Origin: Trichobilharzia regenti
Taxonomy: Eukaryota; Platyhelminthes; Trematoda; Strigeidida; Schistosomatidae
Length of the DNA: 64,000 nucleotides
Direction: 5' to 3'
Assembly: GCA_944472135.2 (NCBI GenBank)
Contig: OX235265.1
Location: 92,536,984-92,600,983 of the forward strand
The notes under the pieces were generated by a model. The model did not search any database. It had not been told where the DNA came from and saw only the letters and a program-made list of their open reading frames with translations. Shown in pieces: positions 10,995 to 18,515 of the stretch. Each line of letters opens with the position of its first letter. The first letter of the stretch is position 1. The position numbers and the translations under genes were made by a program.

Positions 10995-11714
10995 CCCACC
11001 TTTAGGAAAATTGAAGAAAGATATCTCATGGACGTCTTCCAAAAGAATGGATATCCACGGAATTTCATCAAGAGACATATACCCCCAAGCCAACCTACCA
11101 AAGCAAAAGCCACCAAGGAAAGCACAAAGAAAATTGCCTTACCATATATAAAAGATATCTCAGAAATCACTACAAGACTCTTCAAACCTTTAGGAATTGA
11201 CGTCGTACACAAACCAACAAAGTCGCTGCACTCAATTCTGTGTCAACCAAAAGACTCATCAGCGAGCGAAAGAAGATAAAACCAACATCATCTACAAAAT
11301 AAACTGTAACAACTGCGAAAAACACTACATCGGCCAAAGTGGACGTCCCCTTCGTCTTCGTATCCACGAACATAAGCTAGCCGTCAAAAGACATGATATC
11401 CACTCCATCACTCATATCACTACACACAGACAACCATGGACATCAATTCGACTGGGTCAACCAACGTTCAAATATTAGACAAAGGAAATAACAAGAATGC
11501 TAGAGAATTTTTAGAAGCTTGGCATTCCAGTGAATCATCAATCAATAGACACATCGAGATAGACAAAATTTATCAATCAATAAGAAAGAAACTTCATACA
11601 CAAAGGGTCGAAGTTCAAGTCAAAGAAACAACCGGTTCCAATGCAAGTAACCTAGAAGGTGTGAAAACACACAAACAACCAATCACGTCCAAGGTCACCA
11701 GGAGAGATGATTAA
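10995..11714 (+). pseudogene. PLE C-terminus with GIY-YIG endonuclease
   Basis: PLE polymerases end in a GIY-YIG nuclease that nicks the target DNA. Here the first frame (11028-11279) has QKNGYPRNFIKRHIPP and an ITTRLFKPLGIDVVHKP linker. A frameshift leads to NIIYKINCNNCEKHYIGQSG (11281-11344), which contains the paired Tyr motifs (IYKI and YIG) and zinc-like CNNC spacing, then RPLRLRIHEHKLAVKRHD with the conserved Arg and His. A second shift near 11436 gives the C-terminal tail (FLEAWHSSESSINRHIEI). The RT domain is missing, so this is a 5'-truncated copy. Part of it is duplicated in the opposite arm. Confidence 0.85.
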
Positions 11715-11752
11715 TAAACTCGTGGAGAAATCTAAAAGCTCACTTCAAATTG

Positions 11753-11803
11753 AAGTATGCGCTGAAGATGTCACCCAGTAAGGTGATGAAAGCTTCGCAA
11801 ACT
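11753..11803 (+). ncRNA. hammerhead ribozyme, PLE-2 type
   Basis: Core box CUGAAGA is at 11762-11768, then one extra U, stem II GUCACC (11770-11775) with GGUGAU (11782-11787), then GAAA at 11788-11791. Stem I strands AGUAUGCG (before the core) and CGCAAACU (after GCUU) pair in seven of eight positions. Stem III is minimal: AGCU, self-complementary. Penelope-like elements are known to carry hammerheads with very short stem III that work best as dimers, and this fits. It lies just after the PLE coding end, as expected for a terminal repeat. Confidence 0.7.
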
Positions 11804-12030
11804 AACCATCCAGCTCAGAGAACAAAACCACATCAAAATCATCCACCTGAGTTACAAATCTTCTCTACCATATCTAAATGTGTCTGTTTAAGTGCACGCT
11901 GCCAGCCAGCGTGATGTTTTCTCTTAGATTTATTAGATGCATGAAAGTCATATGGTTTGAAACGTTTAATGAATGAATTACTGTATTTTATGCGATTTGT
12001 AATCATATTTTATTAAAATTAGGAATGAAA

Positions 12031-12244
12031 ACATGACTATTAGATACAATATGTAGATGCAGGAAAAGGTAGCCCAGGTGTCAAACAGCCCGCCAACGTC
12101 AAAGTTTAGCTCATGCTTAGAGGAATTTATCTTCATGCACTCATAAATATGTCCTACTGTGCCTTGGAAAAGGTATAATCAAACCAATAAGTAGTGTTTG
12201 TTACCTTACATCATCTAGTGGAAAATAGTGGCTATAAATACATT
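12031..12244. other. non-coding gap
   Basis: I see no element here beyond the probable 5' limit of the LINE. The exact start of the LINE cannot be fixed without a consensus. Confidence 0.3.
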
Positions 12245-13222
12245 AGTTCGACCATAGAGAAAAAAACTCTAGAAGATCTGGATTTCGCAGATGATTTATG
12301 TTAAATATCACACAAACTCAAAGAGTTGCAGGAAAAATCCAACAAACCAGCTGGCTGAAGGAGCCTCCAAGGAAAACATCACTTCAGGTGAATAAAAAGA
12401 AGACGAAGGTGATGAAGTTAAACCAACCAACCAGCCAACCAACCGACCAACCAACAGTGACAACAACTAGCACCCCAATCACCATCAACGGGAGACACTT
12501 TACAGAGGCCTACTTCTCTCACTTATCCTCTAGGAAGCAAAGGTTTCAATCACCGACAGTCGGAACGGATGAAGAAGTTAAAGCCAGTCAGAATCGGAAA
12601 GGCAAGATACGCCTTTATCAACCTGAAATCAGTTTGTGAATCTTCTGTACTGTACTCAGTTAGGATGAAGAACAAGATTCGGACATTCAACACAAATGTG
12701 AAGTCAGTCAGCCAGTCACTTCTCCTATACGGGTCAGAAACTTGCACTGTGTGTCAGTCACCAAAAAAAGGATTTCCAACAACTTATATAGACCTTTATC
12801 AACAGATACTCCATAGTAAAGATCAAATGGCCAGCCAACCAGCCCACCATAAATAATTAGCAACACGAAACTCTAGCTGGGAACAAATCAACCAAGAGCT
12901 GATTGCTCAACAAATACGTAGGGCAAAAGGAGATGGATGGATCGGAGATACGTTGGGGAGGCTGTTGAATGATATCGCGCACAGTGCAGGCCATCACTCG
13001 AGGGGAATTCCAAAGGGAGAAGAGAAGTAGGTCATCGGTGCGAGGGTGACATGCAGGAGGAGATTGTCTGGTGGTGAGGAGGAGGAGATGAGAGATTATG
13101 GGCAGTCGTGGACCCAGCTTAAGACGACAGGGGGAAATAGAACAGAGTTGAGATGTGTTATTGAAGCCGTATGTTCTATCTCAAAAACCCAATGGAATAA
13201 TAAATAATAATAATAATACCAC
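12245..13222 (+). pseudogene. RTE LINE 3' part, decayed
   Basis: The copy begins within the RT palm (LEDLDFADDL-like, cut by a stop near 12302) and continues through an LLYGSETCTV block at about 12720-12750 to the C-terminal end and an (AAT)n tail at 13198-13218. Several frameshifts and stops are present. A repeated cca-acc tract (12421-12452) within it looks like local slippage. Confidence 0.75.
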
Positions 13223-13489
13223 TGAACTATCGATTCATATTTTATCTTCTATTCTAAATGATTGTATACTTTAAATGCATTTATTTAATAATGTTAACTA
13301 ACGGACTATTGTCATTCTACCTTATGCTGGTTCCCCTATACAGTTTCTGATGTAGTTTAGCCAATTAGATAATGGTTATCGAGGACAGTTTTTTTCGTTT
13401 ACTAGGCAATAAGGCAGAGATTGTGGGGGGGGGAGGGTCAGCCATACTATCCCGTTGCTCAGACTAAATTTAGACTAACTGACTGAATG
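13223..13489. other. non-coding gap with G-rich run
   Basis: This is AT-rich apart from a G-rich run at about 13421-13438. No gene or repeat is recognised until the palindrome begins. Confidence 0.3.
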
Positions 13490-13710
13490 ATTGAATTGAA
13501 TTTTTGATTTTCCCGTCGATTGATTGGACCGAAGTGCTCGGTCTCAGGTTGACATGTCGGCTTCTTGTACAGATGCTTCGACGATACAATTGTATCCTAA
13601 CTAAATGCCCGGACATCGTCGAAGCATCTGCACAAGAAGCCGACATGTCAACCTGAGACCGAGCACTTCGGTCCAATCAATCGACGGGAAAATCAAAAAT
13701 TCAATTCAAT
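13490..13710. repeat. 96-bp-arm palindrome made of S-malpha 3' ends
   Basis: Arms 13490-13585 and 13615-13710 are inverted and almost identical, with a 29-base centre. The right arm matches the 3' part of the S-malpha SINE at 15074-15136 (gacatgtcaacctgagaccg onward). So the palindrome is two SINE 3' halves facing each other, directly upstream of a further SINE. Confidence 0.85.
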
Positions 13711-13748
13711 AATTAATATATGACCCGTTGCACAAAAGGTGGCTCTCG

Positions 13749-13811
13749 TGGCCCAAGTGGTCTAGTGGATAACGCTTTGGCGTTTGAAACCACGGGCACT
13801 GGGTTCGAGCC
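13749..13811 (+). promoter_or_regulatory. internal pol III promoter (A and B boxes) of the SINE
   Basis: The A-box-like element and the canonical B box (GGTTCGAGCC) are separated by about 40 bases, as in tRNA genes. The head no longer folds into a clean cloverleaf, so this is a SINE promoter rather than a tRNA gene. Confidence 0.75.
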
Positions 13812-13837
13812 TCAGTGGGAACACCATCACTCGCTGA

Positions 13838-13906
13838 GAAATGCAGGTGCATCCAGCTGACGAGTCCCAAATAGGACGAAATGCGCATCCTGGATTCCAC
13901 TGCTAG
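13838..13906 (+). ncRNA. hammerhead ribozyme, S-malpha type, core intact
   Basis: Stem I 5' strand AUCCAG is 13851-13856, core CUGACGA 13857-13863, stem II GUCC (13864-13867) and GGAC (13874-13877) with loop CAAAUA, and GAAA 13878-13881. Stem III is UGCGCA (13882-13887). The cleavage triplet AUC ends at 13889, and the stem I 3' strand CUGGAU is 13890-13895. All invariant core positions are present (position 7 is C, which is allowed). It should self-cleave after 13889. This is the only intact S-malpha hammerhead of the three copies here. Confidence 0.9.
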
Positions 13907-14104
13907 TCACCATCCAGCAATTGTATCCTAACTGACTGAATGATTGAAAGTCGAGTTTTGAAATAATAGAGATTTTTAGCTTAGGGGGTTAATTTTCGAT
14001 TTAGTTGTTTTCGCTGAGCCGCTTGGTTTAACTGCGAAGATTTCATTGTCATCTAGACAATATCTTCAACACAGGACTTAGTATGACAAAGTCGCTCTGT
14101 TAGT

Positions 14105-14335
14105 TGGTTTGAGGCCAAAACACACATAAACCCAGGTCTAGGACTTCCTGCTTGCTGATTGCCTCTGACCATGGAAAAAGCAATAATTTAGAATGTACCA
14201 TGATGGTGGTCGACTTAGTATGCTATCCACATTGCAAACTGGGCTGGTAGAATTTAGTCTACAGTGAACAAAGGACTCAACGCATGACGCCAATTTACCA
14301 CCCTAGTGTCCAATAAAACTAAAAGTTGAGCGTTA
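14105..14335 (+). repeat. SINE-C copy, 5' part decayed
   Basis: It matches 23415-23590: ACCCAGGTC and cttcctgc, then ccatgatggtggtcgact, ccacattgcaaac and the terminal tgtccaatcaaa-like end. The tRNA head and hammerhead CUGANGA box are not recognisable. Only the cleavage-site neighbourhood survives. Confidence 0.65.
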
Positions 14336-14505
14336 GTGATGTAGTCTCTAATCGACTATCTATTAAAAGATGGTTTCGTTAACCGAAATTTTTCAACACA
14401 GTGACACTACAAAATATTCCTGTTCGAGATAAAAGTCTACTCTATACTCATGACACTAATTTTATTAATAAAATTATATTTGTAAAATCTCAGCGAAATT
14501 GAAAT

Positions 14506-14563
14506 GATTAATTCCAACGTTTCGTTCGGAAATCTGGTCCGAACTTCTTCAGGGAAATTAATC
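14506..14563 (-). ncRNA. hammerhead ribozyme, PLE-1 type
   Basis: On the minus strand, stem I 5' strand GAUUAAUUUCC (14563-14553) leads into CUGAAGA (14552-14546), one extra A, stem II GUUCGG (14544-14539) with CCGAAC (14529-14524), then GAAA (14523-14520) and the minimal stem III ACGU. The 3' strand GGAAUUAAUC (14515-14506) pairs with the 5' strand over about ten bases with one bulge. The core is complete. The three-stem fit is too extensive to be chance. Confidence 0.75.
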
Positions 14564-14576
14564 GAAATTAATATAA

Positions 14577-14821
14577 CAGAGGCTCCAGAGACCTTTGCAG
14601 ACTTGAAGAAGCTAAAAAACAACTCAGCGATTGCACTGTGTTCTATAGAAACGGGACATAAAATCGACTTTGATAAGACTAAGGTTTTACAGAAAGGTTT
14701 TGGTTCATATAAAAAAAGACTGACTGCAGAAGCCCTACATATATGGGTGAATCCCAACAGTTTGAACAGACGTGAAGATGTGATGCTAGCTGATGTATGG
14801 CGAATCCTGACTAATAAATAA
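14577..14821 (+). pseudogene. PLE C-terminal tail
   Basis: This is the last 80 or so residues of a PLE polymerase: ALCSIETGHKIDFDKTKVL, then RLTAEALHIWVNPNSLNRRE and DVMLADVWRIL. This block normally follows the GIY-YIG nuclease. The reading frame is joined upstream to antisense terminus sequence, so the apparent ATG at 14504 is artificial. Confidence 0.75.
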
Positions 14822-14984
14822 AATTGGATAAATATCAACAACTAGTCACACGGTCAAATTCCCGATTATCTACGTCTTCTTATGGAGAAAATAACAAATG
14901 TTTTATGACTATTCATCCACACATACATACACACACCACTATATACTACATTTACACATATATTTTAACAAAAGTAGACTAATT

Positions 14985-15136
14985 GGTGACGAGTCCCAAA
15001 TAGGACGAAATGCGCATCCAGGATTCCACTGCTAGTCACCATCCACCAATTAAATACTAATTAAATACCCAGACATGTCAACCTGAGACCGAGCCCTTCG
15101 GTCTAATCAATCGACGGGAAAATCAAAAATTCAATT
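14985..15136 (+). mobile_element. 5'-truncated S-malpha SINE with target duplication
   Basis: The insert begins two bases before the hammerhead core and runs to the SINE 3' end (aaaaattcaatt). It is flanked by aaagtagactaatt (14971-14984) and aaagtggactaatt (15137-15150), a 14-bp duplication with one mismatch. The head and the stem I 5' strand are missing and the core reads GUGACGA, so the ribozyme is dead here. Confidence 0.85.
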
Positions 15137-15186
15137 AAAGTGGACTAATTTTGAAAGTCTGAGGTCAAATTCTGATGACAGTTCAT

Positions 15187-15390
15187 ACAATTTTTGTTTA
15201 TAATACCTGTTGATACCCGTTTCATGATTCATATGACAGGACAAACAATTTAAAACAAGAGATATCCTTTTATAAATAAACATACAATTTTGTTTATTTT
15301 ACATGTTTATGCCTGTTTCATGGCTCCTGATTGGATAAAGTTTCAAAAACAAGAGATGTCCCCCTTTTTATATATAAACCTCTGTTATGT
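15187..15390 (+). repeat. two-unit tandem duplication in PLE 3' UTR
   Basis: Two units of about 100 bp follow each other. Both contain caattttgtttat, ctgtttcatg, a caaaacaagagat-type line and a tttataaata-like end. The second unit begins near 15284. This is probably old replication slippage inside the PLE. Confidence 0.6.
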
Positions 15391-15397
15391 TAATTTC

Positions 15398-15454
15398 GAT
15401 TAATTTCCTGAAGAAGTTCGGACCAGTTTGCCGAACAAAACGTTGGAATTAATC
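15398..15454 (+). ncRNA. hammerhead ribozyme relic, PLE-1 type, plus end
   Basis: It has the same architecture as 14506-14563: CUGAAGA 15408-15414, GUUCGG and CCGAAC for stem II, and GAUUAAUUUC with GGAAUUAAUC for stem I. The GAAA box has become AAAA (15437-15440), losing the invariant G12, so it should be inactive. Confidence 0.65.
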
Positions 15455-15495
15455 ATTTCAATTTCACTGAGATTTTACAAATATAATTTTATAAA

Positions 15496-15839
15496 TGTCT
15501 ACTTCTCATTCGGTGCTCAATTATTTTACAACTATCCGGTCAAATCTTGATCACAGTTCATATGAATAATTTTATTAACTTTCAATAAAGCAATAAGGTG
15601 ACGAAGTTTATCTGAAATGTGTAATGTATTTGCACAGCACATTTGGGAATTCTGATCACATATGTACCTGTTACACGCAGTTATACAGAAGAAGGCAAGA
15701 AAGCATGAATTATTACAATACAGGTCAAATTCTATAAAGGTCAGGATAAATAACTAAACGACAAGAAGATAACGTAAGGGTGTGGGATATGAAAAAATAG
15801 AAGGAAGACGGTGAAAGTAACATTAAGTTAAAATTGAAC
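15496..15839. other. non-coding gap
   Basis: It contains a second partial copy of the gtcaaattctgatcacagttcat line seen at 15170 (near 15538), so it is probably further decayed PLE flank. No gene is seen. Confidence 0.3.
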
Positions 15840-15967
15840 TTTTTTTGTTTGTTGATAAAGTCGATTACCAAGGCAGGTTTAAAGTAAGTAACAAGTAATT
15901 TTTCGACAAATAGGACAGGTTTAAGCCTTTTTATGGCCAAGGCTTCAGTGAATTCATTCAAATTCAT
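15840..15967 (-). pseudogene. PLE C-terminal fragment
   Basis: The minus-strand frame reads EALAIKRLKPVLFVEK, which matches the PLE tail EAIAIRLKQPVLCVQKK at 18.6 kb. Only this terminal block remains. Confidence 0.45.
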
Positions 15968-16199
15968 AAGGGGGAACTAACTGCTTTATATTAGTTTTAT
16001 AATTGGAGTTATTGAGTGATGGATGCTATCATCGATTGAAGTAACGAGAACTATATATTTCTGAATTTACTATGAAGCCTATACTCCTTATGAGTAGAAT
16101 ATGAGAAGTTGTATGCTCTCATTTTTCGATTACAATTTCCATATTATGTGCTTAGAATTGATGGAATTATGGTTCTCACTTAAGCCAAATAGGTTTGAT

Positions 16200-16430
16200 A
16201 GTTCATGACGAACATGCTTCTATAGAAAGGAAAATAAAGCGAAATACAAACAGGAAAGGAAAACATGAGTAAAAATAAAGAGAAAGTTCGGATAAAAAAA
16301 AAACAAATACCTGGTAACAACTGTTGAGGAGATGGACTATTTCTGATGACAGCGGTAAAGACAGAGGCTGGACGTACTTCTTCGGGATGATCGACTGACT
16401 GACTGGTTTCAAGGTAGGACTTTGCATAGA
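16200..16430 (-). pseudogene. PLE C-terminal fragment
   Basis: The minus-strand frame reads LKPVSQSIIPKKYVQPLSLP, again the PLE terminal block (compare KKQVQPLILPWSA at 18.55 kb). The downstream part is Phe/Leu-rich low complexity. No catalytic domain is present. Confidence 0.45.
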
Positions 16431-16439
16431 TGTGCACCA

Positions 16440-16870
16440 GTTCCAGTTGCTACTCTTTCCCCCCCCCCCCCCATGTACCTCTACAAAGCAAGAGAAGAAG
16501 GTAAAGAGCGATTCAGAAGACAGATAATAGACAGAAGTGTGAGTAAGGGAAAAATGTGGAAGAACAATAGAGTTCTATTGGATATGGTAAATCACATGGA
16601 GTGAACGCATCTGCCCCAGTCATTAGGAATGAGGATTTTGAGCCATATCACCAAGTGTCTCCAGCCTTCATTGGTTTTTACTATCCTGGGAACCTCAACC
16701 AGGAAGTTTACACTTCCCTACACCTTCTTTGGGATACCCAGTATTGGCATGGATTTTTGGATCCCTAATTCTCCTGTTATGTCTATTTGTCTTCGTCTCA
16801 CTTCCTTTGAGAGTTTAGAAAGGATATTGTTTAGGTCTTTGAAGGATGAATGTTTATACATCTACTAAGA
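16440..16870 (+). repeat. repeat F copy 1 (unknown dispersed repeat), with poly-C
   Basis: After a poly-C run (about 16460-16472), the sequence matches 51790-51400 on the other strand. Shared lines include gaagaaggtaaagagcgatt, gagccatatcaccaa and tctccagccttcatt. The matched frame encodes EERKERFKRQMINRNMGQK-like and LQPSLIFT-like peptides, perhaps the remains of a coding element. I cannot assign a family. Confidence 0.55.
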
Positions 16871-16990
16871 AAAGCATTATAACACTAATTATTTTATGAA
16901 ATCTATAAACCTCTGACCTAAAGCCTCAGATAACCCTAATTTCTGAGTTTACTGAACACAGTTATGACTGACTGTTTTGTTCATAGTCAT

Positions 16991-17222
16991 TTTTTTTCCT
17001 TCACGTTCCCAGTGGAACATAGGGCCTCAAGCTAGCGGCTTGAAGATTCTGTAGCAGTGTTTAATCTTACAGGATGGGTTTGCTAACCTCATAGTCAACC
17101 TTTCCTCTTTACCAGCATTATTTCTGGCTTAGCGAGGTTAAGGAGTGCGTCGGGCGGGAATCGAACCCCGGACGATGTGCATGGTCAGTGAGCGTCCTAA
17201 CCGTTGTACCACTGACGCACCC
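16991..17222 (-). repeat. SINE-B: tRNA head with RTE-type leader and tail
   Basis: On the minus strand, a tRNA-like head (tgcgtcagtggtacaacgg, B box gggttcgattccc) leads to cctcgctaagccagaaataa, then atgaggttagcaaaccc, and ends with ggccctatgttccactgggaac. The middle resembles the RTE 5' leader at 5745-5785 and the end resembles the RTE 3' end. There are three other full-length copies: 37373, 42955 and 55690. Confidence 0.75.
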
Positions 17223-17530
17223 GTTTTGACTGACTGTTGGAAAATAAGTTTAAAAAATTATACTACTGAATATTTGTAAGTAGTCAAAATAATTACAAAA
17301 AAGTCAACGTAGATTCTGTCATGTACCGGCGTTCGTGGAAGAATTATTGAAAATTCCTTTGAAATTAATTAGAATTGGGAGACTGCAGCATCTGAATTAA
17401 GAAAACAATTTTGTTTTCGTTGTCCATAGTCTACTGAGGTTTCGCTTCCAATTCAACACTCACATAAACTATTATTAACGCTGAATTTTAATCAGAGTAC
17501 TCAAAAACTTAATCACCTTCATTATATTGG
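17223..17530. other. non-coding gap
   Basis: This is an AT-rich stretch with no supported feature. Confidence 0.3.
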
Positions 17531-17712
17531 CAATATTAATATTATTATTGATATTCCCTTGGGTTTCCGCTGGAACATAGAGCTTCTACAGCAGGTCCCA
17601 ATTTTAGCCCATTCTTCACAATCCTCTTTATCTGGAGCCAAGATCGCCCCCTAGTTCCCATCTTCACCTTAAACTGCGTCTTCCTCAATTAATACCTTGA
17701 ACGTCGTTTAAT
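17531..17712 (-). mobile_element. RTE-type 3' fragment
   Basis: On the minus strand it ends with gagctctatgttccagcggaaacccaaggg and an (AAT)-like tail (17531-17560), the RTE 3' signature. The rest is too decayed for a frame. Confidence 0.5.
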
Positions 17713-17754
17713 AAACGTCAGAACTCCTCAATCAGTTCCATTTTTGAGAACAGA

Positions 17755-17990
17755 TATTTAAAATTCAATTAAATTAATATGACCCATTGCACAAGAGGTG
17801 GCTCTCGTGGCCCAAGTGGTCTAGTGGATAACGCTTTGGCGTTTGAAACTATGGGCACTGGGTTAGAGCCTCAGTGGGAACATGATCACTCGCTGACAAA
17901 TGCAGGTACATCCAAATGATGAGTCCCAAATAGGACGAAATGCGCATCCTGGATTCCACTGCTAGTCACCATCCACCAATTAGGTATCTT
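17755..17990 (+). mobile_element. S-malpha SINE with mutated hammerhead
   Basis: The head (ggtggctctcgtggcccaag, B box changed to gggttagagcc) and body match the copy at 13.7 kb. The hammerhead spans 17905-17975. Stem II and GAAA are intact, but the CUGANGA box reads AUGAUGA (17916-17922), losing C3, which pairs with G8 in the catalytic fold. It is probably inactive. A piece of a preceding unit (aaaattcaattaaatt, 17759-17774) abuts it, as at 13.7 kb. Confidence 0.85.
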
Positions 17991-18515
17991 GATATACTCC
18001 GGAATATCTTCATCATCAAAATCTGAGTATCCTGATAATGCCTTATTCCTGAAGTCTGTCTGGTTGGAAACTTCATAACTGCGCAACTAAAAACATTGAA
18101 ACTGTTTATTACACTCTGTTCGCTGTTAATGGCTCAGTCTGTAACAAAATACTGTATGGTAGAAGTAGCCGTGTGAAGAACAATTTACAGCTAATAGGTT
18201 TTTAGATGTCAGTAGGAGTGGATTTCGTGAATCCTATGGAGTTGACAAAGGTTAAACTGATTGTTTGGAAACTTGTTCCGCCAAGATTTAACCGTTTCCA
18301 AAATGAATGGATACTGAACAAAGAGTACTATTTTCGATAACTTCAACATCAGGCTCTACAGTTATATATCCATCCATAATAGTGAATGAATGAATTAGTG
18401 CTATGAACAACATTAATGTTGCTTTAATAACATCGAATCAATAATATTGATAGATTACAGTTCAAAACCATCAACATAAAGTAAACTGAATGTCAGAAAA
18501 ATTAGGAAAGATAAT
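17991..18515. other. non-coding gap
   Basis: No supported feature. A 66-codon ORF at 17886-18086 (minus) is an accidental read through the SINE. Confidence 0.3.

Larger units (their letters stand above)
10507..11838. mobile_element. PLE fold-back: two inverted 3' ends (PLE-2)
   Basis: Two 479-bp arms, 10507-10985 and 11360-11838, are inverted and nearly identical, with 374 bp of unpaired centre. Each arm holds the C-terminal coding end and terminus of a Penelope-like element, including a hammerhead motif. The LINE sequence reads continuously on either side (leader at 11839-12030, endonuclease from 10506), so the fold-back is an insertion into the LINE. Inverted partial copies are a known habit of Penelope-like elements. 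Confidence 0.85.
7109..12030 (-). mobile_element. CR1/Jockey-type LINE, interrupted by a PLE fold-back
   Basis: The element is read right to left. Its 5' part is 12030-11839, where DNA matches the leader of the copy at 30.3 kb, including the ggctggcagcgtgcacttaaa block. It resumes at 10506 and runs to the 3' end at about 7109. The 3' end carries the family signature tgctgaaaattccacactg, agtactgtttctggaataaa and a short (ttatg)n-like tail. The segment between 10507 and 11838 is foreign PLE sequence. The long 3' UTR (7109-7898) contains A-rich tracts. Frames are broken, so the copy is inactive. Confidence 0.8.
13711..13950 (+). mobile_element. S-malpha-type SINE with tRNA head and hammerhead
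   Basis: This is a tRNA-derived pol III SINE. The head has an A-box-like tggcccaagtggt at 13749-13761 and a B box gggttcgagcc at 13801-13811. About 45 bases further comes a hammerhead, then the tail ctgctagtcaccatcc. The same unit is found at 17755-17990, and a 5'-truncated one at 14985-15136. S-malpha is a known schistosome satellite/SINE with an active hammerhead. The end of a preceding unit (13686-13710) directly abuts this one, suggesting a tandem arrangement. Confidence 0.9.
14430..15495 (+). mobile_element. truncated PLE with inverted hammerhead ends (PLE-1)
   Basis: The left end (14430-14585) is a PLE terminus in minus orientation, then comes a short plus-strand coding end (14577-14821), then 3' UTR, then a plus-oriented terminus at about 15370-15495. 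The two termini share the tract from tcgattaatttcc to aatataattttat, inverted. Both carry a hammerhead. A 152-bp S-malpha fragment has inserted in the 3' UTR. Confidence 0.8.

Noticed and set aside
13741..13811. possible functional tRNA gene
   Set aside because: A and B boxes are present, but the cloverleaf is broken and the sequence is the head of a repeated SINE. The same holds for the heads at 17.8, 37.4, 50.8, 53.65 and 57.25 kb.
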